64,000 nucleotides of DNA. Source: Sporodiniella umbellata (Eukaryota; Mucoromycota; Mucoromycetes; Mucorales; Rhizopodaceae). Positions within the stretch are counted from its first letter, which is position 1. Each line of letters starts with the position of its first letter. The notes beneath the pieces were generated by a model that worked only from the letters and a program-made list of their open reading frames with translations, was not told the DNA's origin and made no database searches. The stretch spans positions 1-64,000 of the forward strand of contig JAIXMR010000054.1 in the NCBI GenBank assembly GCA_025677835.1, in the 5' to 3' direction. Shown one piece after another: positions 23,930-34,375 of the stretch. A program made the position numbers and the translations under genes.

Positions 23930-24813
23930 ATGGCACCTCCTCAAGAACCTATTGCAATCGAAGCCTCTACCCTTTCTGTTTCTTCTACTAATAAATTCAC
24001 TCTACAAGACTTGGTTCAATCGATTCATCAAGAACTGGGTGATGAAGGGCTTGATTCTGAACAGATCGATGCCAACCGTATTATTCGTCTCATGGAGCAA
24101 TACAGCTCTAATTCGGATGACTGGAGTCAATATACGTTGTTTGATCATTCTAGAGCCTATACTCGTAATCTGATTGATGATGGAAATGGCAAGGTAAGCT
24201 ATTATATATGTGTGTGTGTGTGTGTATGGAAACACAGACGGATGATGATTTCCACTCTACTTTAGTTCAATTTGATGATTCTGGCGTGGAGCAAAGGACA
24301 GAAAAGGTAGTATTGGGGGTTGTTGTTGTGTTTGATTCTGATTCGTCCAAAAATAGTCCTATTCACGACCATCCAAATTCCCACTGTGTGATGAAAATCT
24401 TGGATGGCCAATTACAGGAAACGTTGTTTGACTGGCCTGCAACATCAGGTGATGATGGGACTGAAACCTCGTTTGATATTACCGCCGATACGACGGTTCA
24501 CGATGGGAAAGATAAGCAACTGAGTATGAACAGAGACCAGTCGTTGCATGTTACCAGAGATACCGTTTACTATCCTAATCAGGTGACTTATGTGCATGGT
24601 AAGTTGATTTAAAAAGTTGATCCGATTCACCCAGAGTATTTAGATAAAATCGGTCTGCACAGGGTCACCAATCCCAGCCAAGAACATGGCGCTGTCTCAC
24701 TCCATCTGTACACCCCACCTTATAAAGTCTGCAAGACATTTGAGGAAACTACCGGCCGGGCCAGAAGCGGTGGTGTCTGTACTTTTTATTCCATTCAAGG
24801 TCAACGTACCTAG
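23930..24813 (+). CDS. CDO1: Cysteine dioxygenase (4 exons, 238 aa)
   Basis: The enzyme oxidises cysteine to cysteine sulfinate with O2 and a mononuclear Fe(II); it is a cupin-fold enzyme of sulfur amino-acid catabolism. Exons 23930-24193, 24266-24306, 24357-24598 and 24644-24813 sum exactly to 239 codons. Conserved elements: YTRNLIDDGNGKFNLMILAW, the metal motif SPIHDHPNSHC (His about 105 and 107; Cys about 112, the residue that forms the Cys-Tyr crosslink in animal CDO), a third iron ligand in IGLHRVTN, and VSLHLYTPPYKVC, which carries the substrate-site His and the crosslinking Tyr. The length is typical of eukaryotic CDO. The first intron holds a short GT repeat. The convergent neighbour is a mitochondrial flavoprotein gene, with 178 nt between stop codons. 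Confidence 0.94.
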
Positions 24814-24991
24814 TTTCAAGTCTACCAAGAAAAAGAAAATATAAAAAAAAAAGAAAAAGAAAAATAAAAAGGAAAAAAAAAAAAAAAAACTTTGGGCTTT
24901 TACAATGATTTTTATTTGAGTGATCCACTCATTCTTGACGAAGATGGCGAAATCGTTCATTGTTTCGATTGGCCATCATGTATTCTCCGAT

Positions 24992-26263
24992 TTAAGTCCA
25001 GACGTACTGAGGCCCTCCACCCCCTTCAGGCACAGTCCAGTCAATGTTCTGTGAAGGATCCTTGATATCACATGTTTTGCAGTGAATACAGTTTTGAGAG
25101 TTGATCTGAAGACGTTTTTCACCCGGTTTGTTTTCATCTTCCACATATTCATAGACACCTGCAGGACAGAAACGATTCTCGGGGCCGTCAAAGACCGCCA
25201 GATTTCTCTCGACAGGTGTGTTGGCATCCTTTAGACGGAGATGGACCGGTTGATTTTCAGCATGGTTTGTGCCTGTACGCGAAACGCTAGTCAAGAGATC
25301 AAAGGAGATGACGCCGTCCGGTTTAGGGTATTCGATTGGCTTACATTCACTTTTTTTTTTTTTTTAAAAAGAGGTGAGTAGGGGGGGGGAGGCCAATATA
25401 TGTGTGTGTTTACCTGGCAGTCTTCATGCTTTCCCAATCAGCTTTTTGATGTCGAAAGGTCCAAGGGGTACGTCCTTTGAGCAAGAGAGAATCCAGACCA
25501 GAGTAAGCCAGACCACCGTAGAGACCGAGGGGGGTATGGAAAGAAGGTACGAGGTTACGTACTTGGTAAAGTTCATCGTAAATCCAAGAGTGTTTGATGT
25601 TTTCCTCATAATTATCCAAGAGGATCCCCTCTTCTTGAGCGCCCTTCAATTTCTCAATGGCGGCCTCCGCTGCGAGCATGCCACTCTTCATGGCGGTATG
25701 AGTGCCTTTGATTTTAGGGACGTTGAGGAAGCCAGCGGTACAGCCGATCAAGGCGCCACCAGGGAAAGCGAGTTTAGGAATGGCTTGATAACCCCCTTCG
25801 TTGATGGCTCTGGCACCATAAGAGATACACTGACCGCCTTCCAAGAGGGGTTGTACGGCCGGATGGTGTTTGAACATCTGGAAGGTCTTGTAAGGGTTAA
25901 GGTAGGGATTTTGATAATCCAGACCGACAACGTAACCAATCGCTACCAGATGGCGTTCGGCTTCAAAATGATAGATAAAACTACCACCATAAGTATCCTT
26001 ATCGACCGGCCAACCTACGGAATGAATGACATGACCCGGTTGATGTTTCTCAGGTTGAACCTCCCATACTTCCTTTAGTCCAATACCGTATTTTTGAGGT
26101 CCACTTTCTTTTCGTAATCCAAACTTTTTGACCAAACCTTTGGTAAGCGAGCCATGACAACCCTCAGCAAACAACGTCACCTTGGCTTCCACTTGCATTC
26201 CGCGTTCGTAAGTATCCTAAAAGACAATAGGGAGTTCTAGCGTGGGAAAAAATAGAGAGAGAG

Positions 26264-26302
<39 letters not shown>

Positions 26303-26973
26303 CCTAATACCTTTGGCTTAAAGTTTTTATCCAGACCTACATCGTTCAAGGCCACACCACGTACGCTACCATCGTGATGATAAAGTACTTCACTAGCAGC
26401 AAAGCCAGGATAGATTTCGACCCCGAGTTCTTCTGCCTGTTCAGCCAACCATTGAACGAATTGATTGAGTGAGACGATATAATTTCCCTTGTTGTTCATC
26501 TGTGGTGGGTGAGGTAAAGGAATGGCCATGGTTTTGGTCATAAAACGCATGGCGTCGTGTACTACGGGCGTGTTAAGAGGCGCCCCTTTTTCTTTCCAAT
26601 CCGGGATCAATTCATTCAACGCTCTTGGCTCGAGAACAGCCCCCGAAAGCGTATGGGCACCCATTTCACCTGCTTTCTCAATCACCATCACACGTCGTTC
26701 TGTATCGAGTTGTTTGATACGAATCGCTGCTGCCAAACCCGCAGGTCCACCACCTACAATCACCACATCCGTTTCATCTACAAATGCTTCCGAACGTCGC
26801 GGATCGTCTGCTTCAAGCTTTTCACGGTCCATGGGTAACCAAATCGCTTGGGGAACTTGATACGAAAACTTTCTTACACACTGAATGGCCATCCCCGGTC
26901 GCGTCACTCGTCTTATAACAGAAGGAAGCACGCGGGGAAGACTCGATCGTACACGGGACGTACAACGAAGCAT
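24992..26973 (-). CDS. ETFDH: Electron transfer flavoprotein-ubiquinone oxidoreductase (3 exons, 607 aa)
   Basis: ETF-QO passes electrons from reduced ETF to ubiquinone in the inner mitochondrial membrane and so links fatty-acid and amino-acid dehydrogenases to the respiratory chain. Exons in coding order: 26973-26311, 26216-25414, 25349-24992; total 608 codons exactly. The N-terminus is rich in Arg and Ser and fits a mitochondrial presequence ([20 protein letters not shown]). The FAD dinucleotide motif [10 protein letters not shown] is at about 70-79, followed by the long ETF-QO core ([41 protein letters not shown]). The C-terminal 4Fe-4S domain has four Cys: one in [10 protein letters not shown] and three in [13 protein letters not shown]. 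The first intron has a 37-nt homopolymer. An ATG further upstream (MPRFLSP at 27099) would extend the chain, but it has a hydrophobic low-complexity tract and is less likely. Confidence 0.94.
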
Positions 26974-27463
26974 ATGAACAATAATAAAAGAGTGGGGAGT
27001 AAAGAGAAAAGGGAAAAAGAAAAAAATAAAAAAAAAAGAAAAAAATTTACTTGCATTATTGATCATTTTCACATGAGTCGGAGATAGAAACCGTGGCATC
27101 CGTCAAACTTTTGACTCAAGATCTCTGAGGAGAGATTTCGTGGTATTTTTTTTTTTTTTTGGTTTTTTTTTTTTTTTTTTTTCAGGGCATGGAAATGAGC
27201 GAATGAGGTAATGATTATTCAAAGCTGAGATGGATGCGTCATCTTGAAAACAGGCTTTTTGGTGTGAGAGGGTGGGTAAACAAATAGGGAAAGCGCGGTC
27301 ACTTGGCATGCGCGGTACAATACTTCCTTGGCGCCAGAAAAGGAAAAGACTTGTAAAAAGGGAGGAGATGTTTTTATTTACAAAAAAAAAAATAAAAAAA
27401 AAATAAAAAAAAAGAGAGAGTAGATATGTATAAAGCTATGTACAAGAAGAAGGGAGAGAGAGT
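26974..27463. other. Intergenic region between ETF-QO start and C2H2 factor stop
   Basis: The 490-nt gap on the minus strand should hold the ETF-QO promoter and the 3' end of the zinc-finger gene. It carries several long T runs (27147-27182) and A-rich tracts (27381-27412). No gene was seen. Confidence 0.55.
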
Positions 27464-28290
27464 CTATAGGGGATGGGCAGCAACAGCAGCAGCAGCAGCA
27501 GCAGTCTTCTTACAGGAAAGGTAGTGTCGTTTCATGTCATGCTTTCTAGCAAAAGCTCTGGAGCAAATCTTGCAACAGAACGGTTTGGGTCGGTTTGGAT
27601 TGTGTATCTGTGTATGTTCTCGCATATTGTTGGCTCGGTTGCTTGTATGGCTACAGAACGGACATTGGTGAACTTTGGTCCTTTTGGTGCTTTTAAGGTC
27701 CGGTTGTGGCTGTGGCGGTAGGACAACGGTTGGGAAGAGCTCCAGATCTTGTGAGAGCACGACGTCTTGAGTCTTGCCAAAGGGTAAAGGCGAAGGATAA
27801 CTGTTGGGCGAAAGGTAATGGCCGATATCAAACGACTGACTGAAACAGACCGGTGATGAAGGACTTTCCATACGATGCGAATAAAACGAGCCGGCCGATG
27901 GGGACCTGACAGCCAGTTCGTCGAACCATGCTGATAGGTCGTCTGAATTTGCGTACGAAGGGGAAACTGAATTGGCGTAAGAGGGAGAGAGTGAATTGGC
28001 GTAAGATAAGAAGCCTGACGATAATAATAATAATAATAATAAAATGAACTGCATTAGAAGAATCCGTACTCTATTTTTTTTTTTTTTTTAAAAACAGCCT
28101 ATTCTTTACCATCATAAGTAGAATACGAAGACCGTTTGGGTATATCGATGGGTAAAGCATTGATTGCAGACGGAAAGACCTGATAGTTACTTTCCACCCT
28201 AGCTTCGTTCAAACGGTGACTTTCTAATGGCACAAACGATGGATTAAAATCATTAAGCACATCGTCTTCAAATAAAAATAATGAATCCAT
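27464..28290 (-). CDS. C2H2-type zinc-finger transcription factor (2 exons, 243 aa)
   Basis: Probable sequence-specific DNA-binding regulator. Exon 1 is 28290-28110, exon 2 28014-27464; the frame closes at 244 codons. The intron acceptor must be the CAG just before GC TTC TTA, since the other candidate acceptor gives the wrong frame; the ATT repeat is therefore intronic. The N-terminal half is acidic and Ser/Pro-rich (activation-domain-like) and carries three copies of SYANS. Two zinc fingers follow near the C-terminus: HQCPFCSHTSNRANNMREH, then FCCKICSRAFARKHDMKRHY with a final Cys instead of His (C2HC variant). The chain ends with a short poly-Ala stretch from a GCA/GCT repeat. The fingers resemble those of Mucorales two-finger factors; no specific orthologue is claimed. 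Confidence 0.85.
27942..28012 (-). repeat. 27-nt tandem repeat in the zinc-finger gene
   Basis: About two and a half copies of a 27-nt unit encode SYANS(L/V)SP. Copies differ by a few bases, so the array is imperfect but recent enough to recognise in DNA. Confidence 0.75.
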
Positions 28291-28310
28291 TCAAGAAAAA
28301 AAAAAAAAAG

Positions 28311-28344
<34 letters not shown>

Positions 28345-28891
28345 TGAAAAAAACAAAAATAAAGAAAAATCTCTCTTTTATTGATTTACAAAAAAAAAAA
28401 AAAAGGAAACTTTTATTCCTGTGTTGGGGTCACACCAACTTCAGATAGGCTCTCTCTCTCCACACACACACTTGGTGGTGATGTCGGGGAATCATATATC
28501 CTGCTTCTATAAAGAAAATGATATCATACGGCCCCTGATACACAGGCTGTGTCGTCGAGATGTATTTTTAAAAGACAGGCACTGTGTTGCTAAGCAACGA
28601 ACTTTCTTACAGGGAGAATCACTCTAAAAAAAAAAAAAAAACCTTATGTCGCGTGGCAACTGAGATAATCCCCCTTTCCACAGTTCTCCACCCCCTTTTA
28701 GTCAAGGCTTTCAACAACAAAAAAAAAAAAAAAAAAAAAAAAAAAATGAAAAGAGCGCACGTGTCATTGAGCTCGCGTGGAAAGAGGGCCGGTCTAACAA
28801 ACAAACAGAGCACATGGCACGCCCTTCTACCTAACACCTGTGCTGGCAATGGACAAAGCAAGTCCGTTTGAAAGAAACGCTTTGGTTATCC

Positions 28892-29134
28892 TTACGGTTT
28901 CGAATTACCATATTGGGACGAGGTCTTCGGGGCCCTTGGTTTGGAAAGTGGCCTTAAGGACTTTCTGCCATTGGTTCCTGTTAGATTACGTGACATGCAT
29001 TGTCCCACAAAATCTTTGAGATAAAAAAGACCCCCTGAAAGTCCCATTGGATAGAATAGGTGAAACACATACACTTGTATGAGCTGTGGTCCAATCCGTA
29101 ATGCATTGTCAATAACACTAGACTCGACCATCAC
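28892..29134 (-). pseudogene. Possible transposase or gene remnant (80-codon frame)
   Basis: An 80-codon open frame begins MMVESSVIDNALRIGPQLIQ. It has a hydrophobic middle (YVFHLFYPMGLSGG) and a basic tail rich in Arg, Lys, Ser and Pro. The pattern loosely recalls the end of DDE transposases of the piggyBac-like class, where a helix with SxVxNAxxI is followed by a short spacer and a second helix. That resemblance is my impression only and no catalytic motif is visible. A competing plus-strand frame covers the same DNA. Confidence 0.2.
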
Positions 29135-29178
29135 AACCTAAAGAGTCTTTTTAAAGTGTATCAAAAATAAAGGATAAC

Positions 29179-29211
<33 letters not shown>
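29179..29211. repeat. (AAT)n microsatellite
   Basis: About 10 AAT units followed by an AT stretch and a T run, in the unresolved region. Confidence 0.85.
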
Positions 29212-29212
<1 letters not shown>

Positions 29213-29286
29213 TATATATTTTTTTTTTTTTTTGCCTGCCATTTTCTCTACCTAAAGTCTTGCTGGGTTTCTCCTCTCAACAAGCA

Positions 29287-29660
29287 ATGTCTCTGAAAAA
29301 GTTTCTCCCCCCCTCCCAGTGGCAAGATGCCTACGTGGCACGTGGGTTGCAAAGATACAAGCATTTCTTGTCACCTAAAAAAAAAAAAAAAAAAAAAAAA
29401 AAAGACGTGTTGGTAAACGTAGCCCCCACCAAGGACGCGTTTCAGGGGGCTTTTGATTTGAATTTCTTTTTTTTTTTTGAAAGTAGTCCAAAGGTAAGAA
29501 TCTGACGTTCTCGTACCACGTCTATCCCTACGCCTCCTCCACACTAGCCACAAACCCATTGTATACACCCAACGTTTCTAAACAGTTACGTTCTCCGCAA
29601 ACTTTTGAGATCTCCCGTTTTGATTTCCAGTATCGCTCTAAACGGATAGTACAAACATAG
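29287..29660 (+). CDS. Hypothetical small protein, weak model (2 exons)
   Basis: Reading from the ATG at 29287 gives MSLKKFLPPSQWQDAYVARG and continues, through an A run read as poly-Lys, to VNVAPTKDAFQGAFDLN. A strong donor (GTAAGAATCTGAC at 29493) and an acceptor (CTAAACAG ending 29584) join it in phase to LRSPQTFEISRFDFQYRSKR, with a stop at 29658-29660. The two homopolymers inside the frame are suspicious, since such runs are intronic elsewhere in this window. A minus-strand frame at 29710-29528 with a C-x2-C and C-x4-C pattern (ACYVC, CGERNC) competes. No family was recognised. Confidence 0.25.
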
Positions 29661-29846
29661 CATGCTCTCGTACCGGTCACTTGAGCCTGCCAACTTTCTT
29701 TGACAAGCATGGGCCGCCCTAGTTCAAATCCCGTCTGTGATTTTCATAACGTTGCTGGAATAGAAACTGCCTTGACGAGACACAAGCATTTCTTTACTAT
29801 CCCATCGAGTGCTCTCTTTCAACAGGTACGTGTAGAATGGAGAGAA

Positions 29847-29896
<50 letters not shown>

Positions 29897-29898
29897 GA

Positions 29899-29931
<33 letters not shown>

Positions 29932-29998
29932 AGATAAAAAACAGTGTTTTCTTTTTCTTTTCTCCCTTTTTTTTTTTTTTTTTTTTTTTTTGGGTTGC
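29661..29998. other. Promoter region of the methyltransferase gene, with repeats
   Basis: Contains an (AAT)n array, an A run of about 30 nt and a T run of about 25 nt that ends just before the methyltransferase ATG. A protein-like plus-strand frame at 29700-29825 ends at a good GTACGTG donor; whether it is a real upstream exon is open. Confidence 0.45.
29847..29892. repeat. (AAT)n microsatellite
   Basis: About 15 AAT units directly followed by AAAAAGAAT and a long A run. Confidence 0.9.
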
Positions 29999-31320
29999 AT
30001 GGGGAGTACGCCAAGTAAAGTCGAAAGAAACGACAGGAGAATGAATAAAAGAGTGGCTACAACGAAAACGAGCAACAAGAGTCGATTTCCCAACAAGTGG
30101 ATGATGGCTTCTATCAAAAGACGGTCTTGGCGAGAGGAAACAGACAATGTACGGCCTGTGTTGGAAGATAGCTCAAGTGTTTCTTCAGATGAACCAGAAC
30201 CCTATACACCCAATACACAACGGCCCTGTTTCTTTCTTGAAAACCACCCACTCTTTTTTGATCAGAAAATAAAGTGGATGTATGACTATGGGACCGAAAG
30301 AGAAGTAGACAGGTAGAAGAGAGATACATCTAATGATATTCACTGACGCTTCTCTAGACAGACAAGACAGGTAGTCTAAACAAGAAGGAAAGGATTGTAA
30401 TCGTTTCTAGCATTATGTATTGAAACAAGTCTTGAAAGGAAATGTCCATGTGGAATTGAAAGAGCCAGAGAGGATATTAGAGAGTGCGTGTGGAATAGGT
30501 AGATGTTGTTTGGATGTGTGTGACTCCAAGGGCTAAAAATTTCTTAAAGGGATGTGGTCATTTGATATGGCCCATGATTACCCAGACTGTCAAGTTATTG
30601 GGTTGGATACGTTACCTCCAATGGAGAACGGTAGCCAGGTTCAGGACATGTATGCTGGTCAGACCAAGAACCTTTCTTTTCACTACGGCAGTATTTTATC
30701 CCCTTTCTCGTTTGCTGATCATACCTTTGATCTGGTCTATCAACGCGACGTAACCACCCTATTGCCTACCCGCTTATGGCCTGATCTTCTTTCGGAAATG
30801 TTTAGGATAACACGATCAGGTGGGAAGATTCAATTGGTCGAGACGGGTAAACCGCCCTCGATGCCATGTGACCTCTAATCCCCCTTTAGGCCTCTTGTTT
30901 GTTCATCCAGGGCCTATCCTTGAAAGAATGAACCATTGGCTTAAAATCACTGCTCAAGAAATAGGCATTCAACATGACTATACAGGCTTACATCAGAATC
31001 TAGCTCAGGTGGGTTATGTGAACATTGTAGAAAACTCGGTGGAAATCCCTATTGGCGAATGGCCTCTCGATCCTTGTAAGTCACCTCGCCATGTCCCCCT
31101 CTCTCTCTCTCTCTCACACATCTCACTAGACCAAAAACAATTTGGTTTTCTATACAAAGAAAAGACAAAAGCCGTGTTAAAGTCAATGAAACGATGGTGG
31201 TGTCACCAACTCGAACTATCAGCCGAGGAATACGAAGAAGTGTGTCTTGCTGCTTTGAAAGAATTTGATCAACACCAAGCCATCGCTTGCTGGAAAATAT
31301 ATACTGCAGAAAAGCCTTGA
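29999..31320 (+). CDS. Class I SAM-dependent methyltransferase with N-myristoylation-type start (6 exons, 362 aa)
   Basis: Exons 29999-30312, 30358-30370 (13 nt), 30411-30498, 30550-30846, 30890-31075 and 31130-31320 sum to exactly 363 codons. The start MGSTPSK is a good N-myristoylation signal (Gly2, small residue and Ser/Thr-type at positions 5-6). Residues about 10-95 are basic then Ser/acidic and probably disordered. The Rossmann fold begins RILESACGIGMWSFDMAHDYP (SAM motif I, in a variant form with ACGIG), then QVIGLDTLPPM (acidic ribose-binding Asp), TFDLVYQRDVTTLL, LLSEMFRITRSGGKIQLVE. The C-terminal part (MNHWLKITAQEIGIQ, EEYEEVCLAALKEF) is helical. The nearest types are fungal LaeA-like/UbiE-like methyltransferases of unknown substrate. 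The 13-nt exon is required to keep frame, giving VDRQTRQHYVLK. Confidence 0.85.
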
Positions 31321-31331
31321 CTTTCTCCAAA

Positions 31332-31337
31332 AATAAA
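31332..31337 (+). terminator. Probable poly(A) signal of the methyltransferase gene
   Basis: AATAAA repeated in tandem begins 12 nt after the stop codon. The opposing alpha-actinin gene stops only 52 nt from this stop codon, so the 3' UTRs must overlap or be very short. Confidence 0.4.
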
Positions 31338-31372
31338 TAAATAAATAAATCACAGCAGGCTTTTTTGTTTGT

Positions 31373-33054
31373 TTATTTAGGTAAAAACATCTGCTCTACA
31401 TAAGACTCATAGTCATAACCTTGCCTGTTCTCTGAACTTGAAGGCATGGTTTGTTTCAAGTAATCAATCATCTTCATCGGTACTTGACTCATTTTCAAAT
31501 CAATTTCTGTCACAAACGGTTTCTCGCCTGCCATGGTTCGAAAAGAATCAATCAATTGATCGGGTGAAGACTTGTCTTCGGTCACAGACACCATAAATCG
31601 AATAAACTGCTCAAACGTAGCAAAATCGTTGTCGTTCGTGACCGTATAAAAGATGTTTTCCAGTTTATCGTTGTCGTACACAATCCCCAGACTAGAAATC
31701 GCATATTTGAATTCAGATACTGACAGTGTGTTGGTATTGTCCTTGTCAAAATAGCGAAACGTTTGTTCGAATTCTTCCAACTGGGCTGGTGTCAAATTGG
31801 TCATGTTGCGTGATATAATCTATCAAACGAGGTATCTGCACACATGTCTTTTTTATATATAGATATAGATCGCGTCTTACCTGGTTTTGTATAAACGCAC
31901 TCTTCTTCTGTACTGCTTCCTTCACCAGATCCAAACCAAACCTCAAATCCTCAAAAGAGTACACCGTATAATCGTTTTCTTCTGTGTTGGCATCCAAACA
32001 TTCTTGATCCAGCATCTGGATAATATCGAGTGAATACTGTAAAGGTTCAAACAGACTGCTGAGATTCTGTACCATCTTCAGTTGCGCCTGTAGACTGCCT
32101 TCTAAATTAGCGAGTTTGGCAGAGATGGTATCGAGCTGTTCTTGAAAATCGTTGGCTGCCTCTGCAAAAGCTTTTCTTAAGCCTTCTTTGATTCTATACA
32201 AAACCGTTTAGGGAATATAGATCCTGTGCGTTCTATACTTTACTGTCGAATGGTACTGTTGATCCTACGATGGTATTTGGCCTCGTTCAGTAACAGTTGA
32301 TGCCAGGTATCATCCAGATCTTTTAGGTTCATTCCTTGAGGTGGATAATAAGGTTTCAGGTTATACGTCCTGGCCTTGGTCTGAATATTGCCTAACAGGG
32401 TATCGATATCTCTTTTCTCAGCCAGCCATTCTCTTTTCTGGGTGCTCTTGTAAATAGCAAAATCTGCACTTTTCTCTTTGGCGTCAAGATAACTATCCGT
32501 AAGCTCGGTGGATTCCCAATCCTCTTGAATGAATTCCACAGATTCCATCAGCTATAGACATTTAGATACATCGCAGGCTGAATACACACTTACAGCAATC
32601 ACTCGTTCTTCGTAATAATGTTTCATTTCCCAAACCGATACCAACACGTCCGCAAATTTGGCCACACGTCTACCGGCTGTCTCAAATTCATCCAGCGCAG
32701 AAAAAGCATGAAAGTACTCTGCCACATAGGTCATCACGGATCGTTCATCTGGTTTCGATATATCACATAAATCTTCTACATCCAACAATTTCTATACAAA
32801 ACCTAAGTAGCTCTCCTTCTATACTCCTATCCACTCACCGGAATATTGAAATTCTTTTCTGCAATCTCAAATGCCAGTACGGTGTTTCCATGACGATCAT
32901 TCTTGGGATTTTTAAAAAATAAAGTGGGTTGGTAACAAAGCCTGTGTTTTGATCTCGCTTACTTTATCCAAAGCATCAAAATCGATCAATTCAGGATGAT
33001 GATGATGAATCAAGGCACATCTGTAGATAAAAGGTTATATATGTTTATACATAG

Positions 33055-33099
<45 letters not shown>

Positions 33100-33954
33100 G
33101 GACGTAAAAGATACTTACAGAGCAAGTCCGTCTGTCCAACTATAGGTAAAATCTTGTACGTTGACTTCATCATAATGAGCTGTCTTGCGTTGACACCAAA
33201 GTAAGAGACCCTCTTTGGCATTCTTTCCATCTTGGCTATCGAAAGATCAATCAGTCAGTTTCTTTTCTTTTTCAATGGTTTTACTTACTTGATATCAGCA
33301 ATCGTAAACCTTAAAATAATAGTCCAAAGCATACCCAGGACCAGTTTAAGATTCTTATTAACAATGTCTTCAGCACCAATATTGGTGAGTGCGACACCTC
33401 TTGACTTTATAAAATCCAATGCTTTGTTCACATTTTCCATTTTTTGAAAGATCATTGTGGGATTGGTATTATAAGGTCTTAATGATTCTCCGCCAATGAT
33501 TTCCTAAAAGCAAACCAAGGGGTTGGGTGTCTACCTTGTCTGTTTCTATACACACTTACGAGCAACTGGATTAAACGAACACCATTGGCCAAATCTTCAT
33601 TGAGATGGTCGATATTGGGTATATTCTTGACATCGAGTTTGTTGTTCACCCTTGATAGGTATATCAGGTCAACACAGATTGTTTTTGGCTTTTTTTTTTT
33701 TTTTTTTTTTTTTTCTGTTTACCATTTTGTAAAGGCTAACAATCACACTAAGTAACCAAAACACACACACATATATATATATATATAAACGGTCTACTTA
33801 CTTTTTCTTTGAATCACTTCCCATGGATTGGTCATTCTTCCTTTATCTAAACCACGAATCAGTTTTCACATGTAATCCTCCTCTGTATCTATCAGTTACC
33901 ATCAAAAGGCTTTTTCAAAGGAAGTTGAGCGTTGGGTGTCATCAAACTAGTCAT
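31373..33954 (-). CDS. AIN1: Alpha-actinin (12 exons, 640 aa)
   Basis: Actin-filament cross-linker of the cytokinetic ring and actin cables. Coding-order exons: 33954-33900, 33846-33802, 33735-33723 (13 nt), 33650-33560, 33503-33289, 33235-33119, 33020-32963, 32901-32839, 32791-32594, 32551-32244, 32193-31881, 31819-31373; total exactly 641 codons. Domains: CH1 from about residue 22 ([30 protein letters not shown]), CH2 ([53 protein letters not shown]), a short rod of two spectrin-type repeats ([20 protein letters not shown] to about residue 490), then calmodulin-like EF-hands ([22 protein letters not shown]). Of the EF loops the first looks Ca-competent (DKDNTNTLS); the others are degenerate. 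Length matches fission-yeast Ain1 (about 620) rather than the four-repeat animal protein. Confidence 0.93.
33723..33735 (-). other. 13-nt micro-exon of alpha-actinin
   Basis: Flanked by AG acceptor (33737-33736) and GT donor (33722-33721) on the minus strand; it supplies the middle of the conserved TFTKWVN motif of CH1, which is the strongest evidence that it is real. Confidence 0.85.
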
Positions 33955-34342
33955 GGCTATCGTGAATAAAATAAAAGAAAAAAGTATCACAAAAAAAAAA
34001 ATAAAAAAATAAAAAAAACAAAAACAAAAACGCTTGTCTTTTTTCAATCTTTTGGTTTCTTTTCCCTTTATTTTTTTTATAACTCAAATAATAACAATAA
34101 AAAAAAAAAAAAAAAAAAAAAAAAACGCTCTTTTACATTCCCTTATTTGGACCCTCAAGAAACATTCATCCTTGTTTGAAGGGGGTGGAAACATAAACAA
34201 TGTGATTCAAACGCCGAACATTTAACTGGTCGACAATCAAAGAGAGAAACCACTTTATTGAAATCAAAGGGGAGGGGAGGGGGTATGTGACTGTATCGAA
34301 CCAGAAGGTGACTATGGATAGATAGATCGAAATATATATGTA

Positions 34343-34375
<33 letters not shown>

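Larger units (their letters stand above)
28291..29286. other. Unresolved region with gene-like fragments and homopolymers
   Basis: Long A runs (28296-28340, 28721-28746) and mixed-strand reading frames occur here. Plus-strand 28745-29023 reads as a protein-like segment (KKRFGYPYGFELPYWDEVFG and onward) but is broken by an in-frame TGA at 28868 and lacks its own start. Minus-strand 29134-28892 reads MVESSVIDNALRI and continues for 80 codons. Neither can be joined into a full gene by eye. GC content is higher at 28740-29130 than in flanking DNA, which favours a decayed gene or transposon remnant over ordinary spacer. Confidence 0.4.

Noticed and set aside
26522..26860. 112-codon ORF antisense to ETF-QO
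   Set aside because: Shadow frame over the FAD-binding region; the minus-strand gene is unambiguous.
29715..29740. tRNA-like B box (GTTCAAATCCC) on the plus strand
   Set aside because: The flanking five-base stems do not pair and no A box or anticodon arm lies at the right distance upstream.
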